IMG/VR virus record: IMGVR_UViG_3300022205_000001
Coordinates: 64,001 to 128,000 of that record
Length of the DNA stretch: 64,000 nucleotides
Origin: a virus
Strand: one strand, 5' to 3'
Notes under the pieces: model-generated
Seen by the model: the letters and a program-made list of their open reading frames with translations, nothing else
The model's database searches: none
Told to the model about the DNA's origin: nothing
Program-made: the position numbers and the translations under genes
Shown: positions 41,901 through 50,820 of the stretch, one piece after another
How the letters are laid out: the number at the start of each line of letters is the position of its first letter
How positions within the stretch are numbered: position 1 is the first letter of the stretch

Positions 41901-42225
41901 CGGTGGCTGATCCTCCGGTAGCTGCGATATCTATTAAATTATTTGCAGGATCGGTGGTGAGTACAATCCCCGTTCCTTGACGAAACCGAACAATATCTGA
42001 AGTCGTTGTGGCAACAACATTAGCTTGTCCAGCAATATTGACAACCCCAAATGCATTCGCACTTGATCCCCCTCCTCCACCTGTAGCCAAAAATACAATG
42101 GTCCCATTGGCGTGTTTATAGAATAACCGTCCATCGGCACGATTAATTGCCAATTCTCCATTGGCCAAAGTGGTTGGAGTATTTCCTGACGTGGCGCTAT
42201 TTTTAATTTGTACGGTGACGTTCAT
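38971..42225 (-). CDS. Long tail fibre protein built of repeated modules
   Basis: A 1084-residue protein. The N-terminus (PTTLANGELAINRADGRLFYKH) is the phage structural-protein domain that resembles the Mtd N-terminal domain and anchors fibre or tail proteins. The shaft contains many copies of short helical repeats of the type FARDQANAAFNQAN and AQTARDHANGAF. Between them recur a roughly 80-residue beta module, with TQIRANISNTAPINYD and VTATxYG followed by a VDAKGHVT-like strand, and a shorter one (GSGIVITTD). The last 110 residues are a distinct beta domain (ISVFSPAVTDNITFF). It is probably a trimeric fibre shaft. The start overlaps the stop of the 42225 gene as TAATG. Confidence 0.78.
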   Translation of the reverse strand: MNVTVQIKNSATSGNTPTTLANGELAINRADGRLFYKHANGTIVFLATGGGGGSSANAFGVVNIAGQANVVATTTSDIVRFRQGTGIVLTTDPANNLIDIAATGGSATDQFARDQANAAFSKANIATTNADAAFSNANTAIYTASQIRANLSNTTPINYDSTTGVISHANSGIAATTYGNTTHIPVVTVDAKGHVTAITNTAIALPSGQDQFARDQANAAFNQANTANIIAASAYAQANIATTNADAAFTRANAAYANANTAIYTATQIRANISNTTPIRYDSTTGVISHAVSGVTATGYGDSSHIPVFVVDDKGHIVSVSNVAIETGAGATDAWARDQANAAYTKANSVAQNAFVTINVAGQANVVADSNVDTLTLVAGSGIVITTDAPNDTITIASTGGSGTDQFARDQANAAFNQANTANIVAASAYNQANIATTNADAAFVQANVGTVLAQTARDHANGAFTQANTGTTLAQTARDHANGAFTQANVGTVLAQTARDHANGAFNQANTAVANTGVTTNGAVLIGNTVSGGFDLRPLTQGSGIAITNDRGTITIAATGGSALDQFARDTANGAYAHANGAFNQANTANTVAASAYAQANIATINADAAFTRANAAYANANTAIYTATQIRANISNTAPINYDPITGIISHATSGVTATTYGTTTSIPQITIDARGHITSASNVTVDQTLAQTARDHANAAFNQANTANTVAASAYTQANIATANADAAFVQANTAGTLAQTARDHANGAFNQANTANTVAASAYAQANIATTNADAAFARANAAYANANTAIYTATQIRANISNTAPINYDPTTGIVSHAASGVTATGYGDAATIPVFVVNTSGHVTSVTNTAIAIAASQVTSGTLAIARGGTGQTAIGLNGAILISNTVSGGYDINRITAGTGILVNNDKGSIEIVATGGSAIDQFARDTANGAYAHANGAFNQANTGATLAQTARDHANGAYTTANTQSKSISVFSPAVTDNITFFWTSKQLTVTRVISHVQGTTPNVTYALNYANTRATGILGTAITGDVVCANTTNGVFTTTFSDAVVLANNYVTLRFPTITSSADQFALTIEYTQG
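39750..41900 (-). repeat. Imperfect direct repeats within the fibre shaft gene
   Basis: A unit of roughly 0.5 kb recurs. The best pair, near 39791 and 40298 (507 bases apart), keeps long identical stretches across the TQIRANISNT coding block. More diverged copies lie near 41385 and 41750. Shorter units of 60-75 bases coding for AQTARDHANGAFNQAN occur in rows at about 40690-40920. The repeats favour unequal recombination and length variation of the fibre. Confidence 0.75.
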
Positions 42226-42437
42226 TAGAATGTCCCCGCATCGATTTGGACAGTTTCAAACTGTCCGTTTGTGGACGAGTACGCAAGAACAAACCCATCT
42301 TGCACCCCTTGGATACTCACATCTACCAAATCTGATAACCTGGTAACTGAAGTAGCCGGTTGGACGACGGCAGTAGATTTTCCCCCCTTGACTTGAGCAA
42401 CGATAGGAGCGGGAGATGTAACGATGACAGTAGACAT
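42225..42437 (-). CDS. Small virion-associated protein (70 residues)
   Basis: A 70-residue protein: a Thr/Val/Ala-rich start (VIVTSPAPIVAQVKGG), then TRLSDLVDVSIQGVQDGFVL and AYSSTNGQFETVQI. The LSDLxDV...DGxVLxYxxxxGxFE pattern is common in phage fibre and structural proteins as a short beta module joining larger parts. It overlaps its neighbours on both sides as TAATG, so its translation is locked to the 1084-residue fibre and the 110-residue protein. It may be a fibre connector or chaperone; that is an inference. Confidence 0.65.
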   Translation of the reverse strand: MSTVIVTSPAPIVAQVKGGKSTAVVQPATSVTRLSDLVDVSIQGVQDGFVLAYSSTNGQFETVQIDAGTF

Positions 42438-42769
42438 TATCTCGTAACTCCTGGATTTACAACAATAATTCCTTCAATAACTCGTTGAACAGTTCCGGTA
42501 TTCCCTGTGAGAGTCACATCATAGACATAACGCCCCGGTGTCAAGTTTCCTGTGTTTGCAGCGGTCATAGAGAGAGACAGAGTACCATTGGGACCATCAG
42601 TAATCGTAGTGGTAATGGTATTGGATCGTGTGGAATAGAAGGATTTCCGCATGACAGTGTTTGCGGTTGACCCAACGAGGTTTTGAGGTGTGCCGGACGA
42701 TCCTTTGACGGTAATCGTGCGGGAAAATGTAGCGTATTGTTCGATTTCTAATGGGACATAGCCTGCCAT
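42437..42769 (-). CDS. Small Ig-like virion protein (110 residues)
   Basis: A 110-residue all-beta protein: YVPLEIEQYATFSRTITVKG, NLVGSTANTVMRKSFYST, then NLTPGRYVYDVTLTGNTG and VIEGIIVVNPGVT. The layout, with a first strand pair, a membrane-free middle and a GxYxYDVxxT strand, resembles the Ig-like BppU-type domain used in baseplates and fibre adaptors. GGAGAG precedes the ATG and a TATAAATA late promoter lies 32 bases upstream. The gene begins the transcript that continues through the long fibre and the three paralogues. Confidence 0.68.
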   Translation of the reverse strand: MAGYVPLEIEQYATFSRTITVKGSSGTPQNLVGSTANTVMRKSFYSTRSNTITTTITDGPNGTLSLSMTAANTGNLTPGRYVYDVTLTGNTGTVQRVIEGIIVVNPGVTR

Positions 42770-42800
42770 GATACTCTCCTCGTAGGTAGACGATAGAGAG

Positions 42801-42808
42801 TATTTATA
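42801..42808 (-). promoter_or_regulatory. T4-type late promoter (TATAAATA) before the 42437-38971 fibre genes
   Basis: Exact TATAAATA on the minus strand in the 42-base gap between the 42812 and 42437 genes, 32 bases before the ATG at 42769. Confidence 0.75.
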
Positions 42809-42811
42809 TGA

Positions 42812-44746
42812 TTAGAATGTGATGGACGTTACATAGAGGTCGGTAGAGGTATCAGCTTGATAGGCAACAATTCGTTGTGTGTCCCCCAATTCTATTGGCG
42901 TCATTGGATAAATTTGACCATTTCTGGATTGGTTATGTATTACTCCCCTTGGAGTAAATGATGGGTTCGTAAAGTTGGTGACCGATGTAATTGCGGAGGT
43001 ATATGTTCCTGATCCACCAAACGCACTAATGCGTTGTACCGCAAGAAATTGGGCTGTACATTTAATAGGAGGAACAACATATGATAAGTCTACATATACC
43101 TCTCCTTGAGGAGAGGTATTGCTAGTCCATGCCCACCAATCAGAATCAGTCCCGATTATTATGGTTTTATCTACTTGTTTATAAGATTTGAACCGACTTT
43201 GTGCATTGGTGACGGCGTAACTGATTAATGCCTTTTGTGTGTATCCACTTGGAAGAGTTATCCCATCCCCATACTGATCACAATAAATCTTAAAGAACAA
43301 ATCTGCGGGTCCAGGTCCCCCACCACCTCCAATATTTGCCGTAACTGACCAATGTTGGGCAACCGCATTCCAACTATGACATTGACCATACCCCAAATAA
43401 ATACTTAGGTCTTGGGAGGCATTATACCCAACAGAGTCCATCCAGTTTCGTTGATTTGCATCAGTCAATGGGGCAGTATTTCCATAGATAAGAAATGCAT
43501 TTGCATTGAGTGTAACTTCAGGCTGTCTATCAGTATTCACCACAAAATGATACCGTCCTCCTTGTGTTAGAGTGGCACGGGTATCAAAAATAAACAACAC
43601 ATCCCCTGCACTAGAAGACCCTCCAATAATCCCTCGTTCAAGTGAAGCGAGGGTTCTACTTGTGGCAAGTACTGCCCCACTAGCATTTCCCGTTCCATCA
43701 TCAGGTTCAAGGGTAATCCAACAATTCCCTGTTGGAATTAATTGTGTTCCAATTCGGAGTTGTACGCCATAGACTTTAGCTGTGAGTGAAGGGATAAAAC
43801 TTTGTGATATTTTGGTGATATACCGAGTGAATGGATTGGTGCCACTTGTCGCATTAAATCCAAGAAAAGCAATTTCAGTATCCAATGCTTCATCCCAATG
43901 TTGGTCCAGAACCCGTTGCTTCATCCGATATAGAAGTAAAGCTTTATTTCCATTAGTAGGATTATAGATCGCGTATACGGCATACCAGGTATTTGCTGAT
44001 AAGGCGCTGGAAGCGTCGATTCCTCCAGCCCCACTACTCATCAGATTCGCGGTAAGATTACTCCATCCAGAGATGTAATCCCCATTCTCCATGACAATAA
44101 CATTCGCGTGTTTGAGGAGTAATGTCGTAGCCGATTTATAGGGGTGATAATGCGTCCCAATCACGAGCCCCGATGTTTCCTGTGGCGTTGGAGCATCTTC
44201 CCAGGACACCTTGATATTAGAAGATGTATTGACGGTCAACACTTGCCCATTGCTACCTCCCGCTAACCGATGAGCGGTGTTTGGACTAAATCCCACCAAT
44301 AAATCCCCTTGTTGTAGGAACAAGTTTGCTGTCGTATCAAATCCACTTCCGCCAGAAATTGAAGTAATCGCATTATCCACATATTCTTTTGTGACGACTC
44401 CGGAGTTAGAATCCGGGCTCCCCGTTATGATTCCATAGGTGACCGTTGCTAGATTGATCGTACCATTCCCAATCGTAGTGGTATTCGCGGTAAGAACATT
44501 TGCAATCAGATTATTGATCGTCGCCGTATCGCAAAACGCATTATCAATGTTCATGGTTGTTGCGTTCAATGAGGGGAATTCATAGACCACATCATATGAT
44601 TGATTTGCGGTGTTATACCGAACTTCTCCACCCCAATCCACCATATTAGCCACTACGTCTACTTTATAGCTGACTTCAGATTCACCGATAGGTTCGGGTA
44701 CATTGGGAGAAGGAAGCTGTGGTGTGGGAACCCAAGTAAATGGCAT
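42812..44746 (-). CDS. Tail fibre/adhesin paralogue A
   Basis: A 644-residue protein, one of four tandem relatives. Shared parts in order are the N-terminal MPFTWVPTPQ; a spacer with Asn/Thr-rich repeats (ATINNLIANVLTANTTTIGN); GVVTKEYVDNAI; QGDLLVGFSPNTAHRLAGGS then GQVLTV; NTWYAVYAIYNPTNGNKALL; and a jelly-roll-like part, QSFIPSLTAKVYGVQLRIG, PTGNCWITLEPDDGTGNASG and GGRYHFVVNTD. It ends in a variable domain. The jelly-roll resembles choice-of-anchor or carbohydrate-binding modules, so host binding is likely. AGGTAAG lies before the start. Confidence 0.72.
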   Translation of the reverse strand: MPFTWVPTPQLPSPNVPEPIGESEVSYKVDVVANMVDWGGEVRYNTANQSYDVVYEFPSLNATTMNIDNAFCDTATINNLIANVLTANTTTIGNGTINLATVTYGIITGSPDSNSGVVTKEYVDNAITSISGGSGFDTTANLFLQQGDLLVGFSPNTAHRLAGGSNGQVLTVNTSSNIKVSWEDAPTPQETSGLVIGTHYHPYKSATTLLLKHANVIVMENGDYISGWSNLTANLMSSGAGGIDASSALSANTWYAVYAIYNPTNGNKALLLYRMKQRVLDQHWDEALDTEIAFLGFNATSGTNPFTRYITKISQSFIPSLTAKVYGVQLRIGTQLIPTGNCWITLEPDDGTGNASGAVLATSRTLASLERGIIGGSSSAGDVLFIFDTRATLTQGGRYHFVVNTDRQPEVTLNANAFLIYGNTAPLTDANQRNWMDSVGYNASQDLSIYLGYGQCHSWNAVAQHWSVTANIGGGGGPGPADLFFKIYCDQYGDGITLPSGYTQKALISYAVTNAQSRFKSYKQVDKTIIIGTDSDWWAWTSNTSPQGEVYVDLSYVVPPIKCTAQFLAVQRISAFGGSGTYTSAITSVTNFTNPSFTPRGVIHNQSRNGQIYPMTPIELGDTQRIVAYQADTSTDLYVTSITF

Positions 44747-44754
44747 ATTCTTAC

Positions 44755-46557
44755 CTAGAATTGAAAATCGGTGATGTATACATTAGACCCTGCGACATTG
44801 GAACGAATAAGAAGTACTTGATGTTCAAGTACTATGGGGGCATATAGCCGTACTCCATACCCTCCTGGCACTGATCCAATTCCATGTGTATTTGCTGTCG
44901 TGTACCCTTTCGTTGGGACAAAAGTGATGGGCATATCCGTACAGTCAAATCCCCCAATCGGAAGATGAAGACAGGAAGAATCAACATGACGCACTTCTAT
45001 TTTTGCGACCCCATCACGAGGCGGAATACATCGTGACATGTCCACGGCTTCTATTCGTCCGGTTTCTGTGGAACCGGCTCTCCATTCTGATGCAATAGAT
45101 GTGATAATATGACGATCTTTTTGAAGAAAATATTGAAGATTTCCCTCAGCATCCCGTCTCACATATCCAAGCAAACAGTACTTATCATATCCTCCAGGCA
45201 GAACAAGATCCGTAGCTGAAATATTTTCTATAAACACTTTGAACCATAAATCATCAGGTCCGCCGACTGACGGAGGAAGTCTCCACGAACTGGTATTGAC
45301 ATAATACTCCACAGCATACCCACTCCCATATGTATTCGCTGTTATTCCACGAATGGTAATATAGTTTGAATCACTATAGACATAATCTCCAGTGAGAACG
45401 ATATGGTATAGTGTTTGTGCGGTGACTGATACGGAATCGGGAAATATGAATCGGATTCGTGATTGATCGGTTGCAATTCTTCCCGCATCAAATGGGTAGG
45501 TGGTTGCTAGGGTTGACCCAGGAAATCCATTATCATCTGATCGGAGTTCCGCCCAAATAATTCCTGACGGTGAACCTGTTGCAAAAATTTCAAACTCCAC
45601 GGAATGAATCGGTCCACTATTGGCAGAGACAAAGGATTGCCCGATATAATCAAGTGGGGTCGTTGCTCGTCGGAGTTGGCGATTCTGATCTGACGTGGTG
45701 GTACAGTTTGCTTCTTGAGTAATATTGGTAGACTGGTGAAAAATAAGATTGTCCAAATCATTCACTTCATCCCGAATTGCATATAATTCATACCATTGAG
45801 AGTTTCGTGGGGTCCCGGTATCTAAGCCCCCGGCTCCTGATACCGTGATATCACAGACCATATTGCTCCACCCTCGTCCATGACTCCCATCATTAAAAAG
45901 AATATCATCACATCTGCGTAACCATACTTGGGTGTTTTGTTGATTCCGGTCCCGATGTGTTTGAAGCCACAATCCACTAAAATACTCTGCCCCTGTTGTT
46001 GATCCAATAGTTTTCCATCGCAATCCTGTTGAGTCAGAATAATCTACTGTCAATACTTGTCCTGCTGATCCTATAGGCAACCGTGTCGCAGTATTAGCAG
46101 AAATTCCTACGAGAAGGTCTCCTGCGGCATCAATAATATTTTGCAAATCACTTCCACTGGCAGGCACATTTGCGACCATGGTATCAAGATACTCTTTTGT
46201 CGCAATTTCACTATTTGAAGTGGGATTCCCGCCCATTGTGCCATATTCAATCGTGAGCGTATTACTAATCACATTTCCGATAGTTGCGGTGTTGATTGTT
46301 GCAACATTGACGTTTGCACTAATAGTGATCGTCAAATGACCTATCATAGCATTTGTCAATGTGATAGTGTTCACATTCATTTCAGGAACAACATACACCA
46401 CATTGTATTGGGTATTGGGGGTATAGTAAATGAGCGACCCACCAGCATTCACGGTATTCGCTACCTTGTCTACAAGCGTAGAGGTGGCGTCTTCCCCGTA
46501 GGATAGGGGAGGTGTTGGGGGAGGAGTTTGTGGTTCATTGACCCAGACAAATGGCAT
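44755..46557 (-). CDS. Tail fibre/adhesin paralogue B
   Basis: A 600-residue paralogue, the shortest. It starts MPFVWVNEPQTPPP, as does paralogue C, then has the Asn/Thr repeat spacer, IATKEYLDTMVA, AGDLLVGISANTATRLPIGS, the VSGAGGLDTG turn, WYELYAIRDEVNDLDNLIFH, and the jelly-roll segment IGQSFVSANSGPIHSVEFEI, GSPSGIIWAELRSDDNG and TLYHIVLTGDYV. The C-terminal domain (CIPPRDGVAKIEVRHVDSSC) differs from the others. The identical start motif suggests attachment to the same baseplate site or heteromeric fibres. The ribosome site is weak; translation may be coupled to the upstream gene three bases away. Confidence 0.72.
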   Translation of the reverse strand: MPFVWVNEPQTPPPTPPLSYGEDATSTLVDKVANTVNAGGSLIYYTPNTQYNVVYVVPEMNVNTITLTNAMIGHLTITISANVNVATINTATIGNVISNTLTIEYGTMGGNPTSNSEIATKEYLDTMVANVPASGSDLQNIIDAAGDLLVGISANTATRLPIGSAGQVLTVDYSDSTGLRWKTIGSTTGAEYFSGLWLQTHRDRNQQNTQVWLRRCDDILFNDGSHGRGWSNMVCDITVSGAGGLDTGTPRNSQWYELYAIRDEVNDLDNLIFHQSTNITQEANCTTTSDQNRQLRRATTPLDYIGQSFVSANSGPIHSVEFEIFATGSPSGIIWAELRSDDNGFPGSTLATTYPFDAGRIATDQSRIRFIFPDSVSVTAQTLYHIVLTGDYVYSDSNYITIRGITANTYGSGYAVEYYVNTSSWRLPPSVGGPDDLWFKVFIENISATDLVLPGGYDKYCLLGYVRRDAEGNLQYFLQKDRHIITSIASEWRAGSTETGRIEAVDMSRCIPPRDGVAKIEVRHVDSSCLHLPIGGFDCTDMPITFVPTKGYTTANTHGIGSVPGGYGVRLYAPIVLEHQVLLIRSNVAGSNVYITDFQF

Positions 46558-46560
46558 AGG

Positions 46561-48459
46561 CTAAAACTCTATGGTTGCAGGCATTAGTTGAATTAACGTC
46601 GTGGCTAGAACCGCTGAAACAGCTTGTTCCTCAGCAAGTATCGGATTGGTAAAATAAAATCCCGTTCCTGGAGGATTGTTGGCGTAAATAACTCCATCAG
46701 TCTCTACTGTTCCGAGTGTGTCAGCCCCCGCCCCCTCATAGGTATTTGCCGTCAATGCTGGGGCATTTAATTCACCAAATATATTGAAGGGAGATCTTGC
46801 CCCCGTACATAGATAACTGATTTGCACGAGACAGGGAACTGGAGGTACCCCAATTCCTAGATGAAGGGTGAACATACGAGTTACAGGGATACTATATGGT
46901 TGGTCAAATCTCACATATCCGCTCCCTGACACATAATCAATAAATCTCCAATCCCAATGATGTAAGGTGATAATTTTCCGATTACGTTGGGTGTATTCGC
47001 GGAATGTTCCAAAGTGCCCGGTGGACACATAACTAATCAGACACTTTTGGGTATACCCCGTTGGCATCACCACTGGAGTGTTGTTGGCTTCAATGAATAC
47101 ACGAAAACCAACATCAATCATACTTATTGTTGGCCTCCAGCTATTGGTATTTGCACTAAAACTTCTTGCGTTTCCTCCAGTGTATGCCTCAGTTGCAGTC
47201 CCATAGATTACCGTATGATGGGCAGCATTGGCTCCATTCGCAATTGGATAATCGGAGTGATACACAAGGCAGTAGTTACCGTTTGCGGTGACGGTATAGG
47301 GATCACGGAAAACAAATCGTAATCGTCCAGGTGCGGTAGATCTTGGTAATTCTCTCGTCATCCTATAATTAGTTGCAGAAAGAATGACTCCATCCGCATT
47401 TCCTGTCCCATCCTGAGCCTGAAGTGTTAGCCAACAATTTCCGGTGGGATCACCAGAACGAGCAATGGCCATTTCCGCACTGGTTACTTTTCCGGTAATG
47501 GGGGCAACAAATTGCTGTGCGACAAATAATGTGGTATCATCACCAAGAAATGCACGTCTTACTACTTCTGGTGTTGTTGAAGGAACTGAGTCAGTAATGT
47601 ATACCCATGGGCGACGATCTAGTGCTTGATGAAATAATAGCCCTCGGCTTTTGGTAGTCGGATTCCGAATGGCATAGACTTCATACCAGGTATTCGCAGT
47701 AACCGTTCCGGTATCGAGCCCATTGACGCCATTGACGAGAATATCAGCCGTAGTGAGGTCCCAATTTCGTGTGACCTTGCCATCATCCATTACAATTTCA
47801 TCGGCTTGGTGTAATTGTACTCGTGTGTTGCAGAGAGGGTAATCGGTATGCGTCCTGACAAATATATTTTTGAATGAGGATTTGTCTCCCGTCCCTCCCA
47901 CAGACGACCATCGAACTTTTGTGTTGGGGGTTGGAGACATCACTAATATTTGTCCGTCGGTTCCTACGGCTACACGATTTGCCGTATTATCGGATACCCC
48001 CAGTATCAAGTCCCCTGCGGCTTGAATGAGGAGTTGGAGGTTACCTCCTTCGGGAGTAGAATTTGCAATCAACGCATCCACATACCCCTTCGTGACCATG
48101 TGCAGATTCGCCGTACTATTCCCGGTCATATACAGCATCACAGTATTGAGAGAGTTTATGGATGCATTTCCGATTGCTGCGGTATTGATAGTGAGAGAAT
48201 TGGCGGTCACAAGATTGGCAGTAATATTTCCTCCCGTCAAATGATCGGTGTGAAGATTACTGACATTCAGAGGAGTATACCGATAGAGTACATCATACCC
48301 TACATTCAGGGTATTGTAGGAGAGAACCCCCATTGGAGGGGGATGGACTTCAACCGTATTCGCTACGAGTCCAACTTGGTTTGAGACCGTGTTGGACCCG
48401 TAGAAGAGAGGATCTACTTGAGGTGGTGTTTGTGGTTCATTGACCCAGACAAATGGCAT
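46561..48459 (-). CDS. Tail fibre/adhesin paralogue C
   Basis: A 632-residue paralogue. After MPFVWVNEPQTPPQ come GVLSYNTLNVGYDVLYRYTP, the Asn/Thr spacer, MVTKGYVDALIAN, AGDLILGVSDNTANRVAVGT, the MDDGKVTRNWDLTTADILVN segment, NGLDTGTVTANTWYEVYAIR, and the jelly-roll with QFVAPITGKVTSAEMAI, GDPTGNCWLTLQAQDGTGN and RLRFVFRDPYTVTANGNYC. Its middle and jelly-roll are closest to paralogue D, its N-terminus to B, so it looks like a mosaic. It ends with LATTLIQLMPATIEF. Confidence 0.72.
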   Translation of the reverse strand: MPFVWVNEPQTPPQVDPLFYGSNTVSNQVGLVANTVEVHPPPMGVLSYNTLNVGYDVLYRYTPLNVSNLHTDHLTGGNITANLVTANSLTINTAAIGNASINSLNTVMLYMTGNSTANLHMVTKGYVDALIANSTPEGGNLQLLIQAAGDLILGVSDNTANRVAVGTDGQILVMSPTPNTKVRWSSVGGTGDKSSFKNIFVRTHTDYPLCNTRVQLHQADEIVMDDGKVTRNWDLTTADILVNGVNGLDTGTVTANTWYEVYAIRNPTTKSRGLLFHQALDRRPWVYITDSVPSTTPEVVRRAFLGDDTTLFVAQQFVAPITGKVTSAEMAIARSGDPTGNCWLTLQAQDGTGNADGVILSATNYRMTRELPRSTAPGRLRFVFRDPYTVTANGNYCLVYHSDYPIANGANAAHHTVIYGTATEAYTGGNARSFSANTNSWRPTISMIDVGFRVFIEANNTPVVMPTGYTQKCLISYVSTGHFGTFREYTQRNRKIITLHHWDWRFIDYVSGSGYVRFDQPYSIPVTRMFTLHLGIGVPPVPCLVQISYLCTGARSPFNIFGELNAPALTANTYEGAGADTLGTVETDGVIYANNPPGTGFYFTNPILAEEQAVSAVLATTLIQLMPATIEF

Positions 48460-48480
48460 AATGACATATTTAGAGTCACA

Positions 48481-50820
48481 TTAGAAACTAATCGCTATCG
48501 GATACAGTTTAAGGTTTTGTGCCGGTACTTTTACGACAACCGCTTGGTGTTCCACGAAAAGTGGGGCAATTGGAGTTGTAGTTGTGCCTCCACTGGTTGA
48601 GGCTTGAATACCTCCCCCAAGGTTTTCACTAAAAGTGGTGGTAAGATCCAGAGCATGAAATCGTCCAATAGCCATTTGCTGGATTGCCGTTGATCCTTCA
48701 ATGAAGACCACACTGCAAGTAATGGGAGGAACGAAGGAATTCAATTCAACAATATCAATCCAACTTGGGGTTGTTCCATAGATAGAATGCATGGCCCCCC
48801 ATTTTTGAGAAATAGAGGCATGGATGGTTCGCTCAAATTGACTACTCTCTTTCAATTTGGATACATCATCAGTAAACACATACCCCAACAAGCATTTTTG
48901 ATCGTATCCAGTCGGCATAGTCACCGTGACGTTGTTCGCTTCCATCTGTGTGCGATAAAAGAATGTATTCAGAGCGAGGGTTTGACCTGGTTGTGTGGTT
49001 CCCTGAATATTCACCCACGAAGCACCAGTATTTCCATATGGCACACCACGGTTGACGCCGTTTGCTCCAATATTCGTGTTTGCGCCAGAGTAAGCAACGT
49101 TAATAAATGCAGTGGTACTTCCCGCGTAATCTGAATTGAAAATCCAGAAGTATGACGTTCCTGCGGTAAGAGAAGTAGTATTGTCAAAGACGAACCGAAC
49201 GTTTGCCCCCGTTGATGGACAACGAGATACATCCATTTTTCTACTGGTTACTAAAGTCGTTCCGGCTGGAACTTCTGCGGTATTTGCTTCAAGTGTTACC
49301 CACATATTTCCTGTTGGGGTTCCTGTCTTCATTAGCTTGAGATCAATGCTTGCAATGTTTCCTGTGACATTCGGGGTGAAACTCTGAGCAAGTTTGATAT
49401 ACAAGTTAGATGTATTGTTCGCTCCCAATGAATTTAATGCCGTAGTTGCGCTTGCCATAGGCCAGAACGTATTCACAAAGGTATTCTGATCTGGTTTACG
49501 ATCTAGGGCACGATGGAGAATGAACCCTTGTATTCCCGTTGACCGTTGACGAATAGCATAGACTTCATACACGGTGTTGGCATTCGCAGACCCACCATCT
49601 AATCCATTCACTCCAGAGGCAGTGATATCAATTGTTGAGGGAACTGTCCAGTTAGACACTATTTCTCCATCATCCATCGTAACTTCATCTAGACGATAGA
49701 CGATGAGTTGTGTACCATTTGCTGATTTATCTGCAAGAGAGGTGGTCATAGTAAAACCACGGAATCTTCCCGCTGCACGATTTGCCCAACGTAACCCTGT
49801 GGTTTGATTGGTATCAACGATCAACGTCTGTCCGTTAGATCCTGTTGACAGCACCCCAAAAGTATTTGCCCCAGTACCAGGAATCAAGTCACCTTTTGCG
49901 GCATAGGTGATCTTATTGACAAGATTCCCACCCGCCCCAGTATCCGCATAATTCTTGGTTGCAATACCCAAATTGGTTGTTGGATTTGCTGCCATGGTTC
50001 CTGTCGTCAAGTTTGCCGATGATGCATTCAACGTGGCTGCGGTCAAATTAGAAATATTAGCCGTGGAAGTATTCAAGGTAATAATATTCGCTAATACTGC
50101 ATTAGCAAATGGGGTGTGCAATACCGATCCGACATTAAGAGTCGTGACATTGGACAACGAAAGATTCATCGCTCCAACATTGAACGAGGTGACATTGGCA
50201 TGGGACACATTGAGGGTTCCTACTGTCGCTCCAGTAATATTCGCAGTAGATGAATTCAATAATGTCACATTGGCATTTGTTACGGTAGTAAGAGTTGCCG
50301 TCAAGCTAGTTGCTTGGAATGTTCCAGTCACCGTTGCGTCAGTGATATTTGCAAATGAGGTATTCAATACTGGAACTGTGAGACTGGTTACTGATAAGGT
50401 TGTGATAGCCAGAGTTCCAATATTAGCAGACTGAGCATTCAATGAGTACACATTTGCTCGATCATCCACTTGGATGAAATTGACATTCGCATTTGTCGTG
50501 GTTACTCGTGTCGCAGAAATATTACCGATGGTAGCTCCACCGATGTTGGCGACGGTAAGGTTAGCGACTGACGCATTAGCCGTGGCTATCGTGATATTGG
50601 ATACATTACCCGTTGAGAGGTTCAACGTTCCAACATTCGCCGTGGTAATCAACGCCGTGTTCCCGACATTGATCCCTACATCAGGATTGGAGAATGTCCA
50701 ATTCGCATTGGAGACAACCGCCGGTCCATCCGTAAAATTATTGGCAACCGCAACAAGACCGGAAACGGTAGTTACTAATTGTCCGAATGTATTAGCCAAA
50801 GAAATCTGTTCTATTGCCAT
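48481..50820 (-). CDS. Tail fibre/adhesin paralogue D with a different N-terminus
   Basis: A 779-residue protein. The N-terminus (MAIEQISLANTFGQLVTTVS, then VANNFTDGPAVVSNANWTFS) differs from paralogues A-C and resembles a fibre attachment domain seen in other T4-like phages. Residues about 55-290 are a run of short repeats such as VSNITIATANASVANLTVAN and STANITGATVGTLNVSHANV, a likely beta-helix or triple-stranded shaft. The rest matches the family: GDLIPGTGANTFGVLSTGSN, MDDGEIVSNW, VNGLDGGSANANTVYEVYAI, QSFTPNVTGNIASIDLKLMK, GTPTGNMWVTLEANTAE. The start overlaps the coiled-coil gene stop as TAATG. Confidence 0.75.
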   Translation of the reverse strand: MAIEQISLANTFGQLVTTVSGLVAVANNFTDGPAVVSNANWTFSNPDVGINVGNTALITTANVGTLNLSTGNVSNITIATANASVANLTVANIGGATIGNISATRVTTTNANVNFIQVDDRANVYSLNAQSANIGTLAITTLSVTSLTVPVLNTSFANITDATVTGTFQATSLTATLTTVTNANVTLLNSSTANITGATVGTLNVSHANVTSFNVGAMNLSLSNVTTLNVGSVLHTPFANAVLANIITLNTSTANISNLTAATLNASSANLTTGTMAANPTTNLGIATKNYADTGAGGNLVNKITYAAKGDLIPGTGANTFGVLSTGSNGQTLIVDTNQTTGLRWANRAAGRFRGFTMTTSLADKSANGTQLIVYRLDEVTMDDGEIVSNWTVPSTIDITASGVNGLDGGSANANTVYEVYAIRQRSTGIQGFILHRALDRKPDQNTFVNTFWPMASATTALNSLGANNTSNLYIKLAQSFTPNVTGNIASIDLKLMKTGTPTGNMWVTLEANTAEVPAGTTLVTSRKMDVSRCPSTGANVRFVFDNTTSLTAGTSYFWIFNSDYAGSTTAFINVAYSGANTNIGANGVNRGVPYGNTGASWVNIQGTTQPGQTLALNTFFYRTQMEANNVTVTMPTGYDQKCLLGYVFTDDVSKLKESSQFERTIHASISQKWGAMHSIYGTTPSWIDIVELNSFVPPITCSVVFIEGSTAIQQMAIGRFHALDLTTTFSENLGGGIQASTSGGTTTTPIAPLFVEHQAVVVKVPAQNLKLYPIAISF

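Noticed and set aside
39300-41950. CRISPR-like array suspected from regularly repeated sequence
   Set aside because: The repeats are in-frame coding units of a fibre, of variable length and without unique spacers of constant size.
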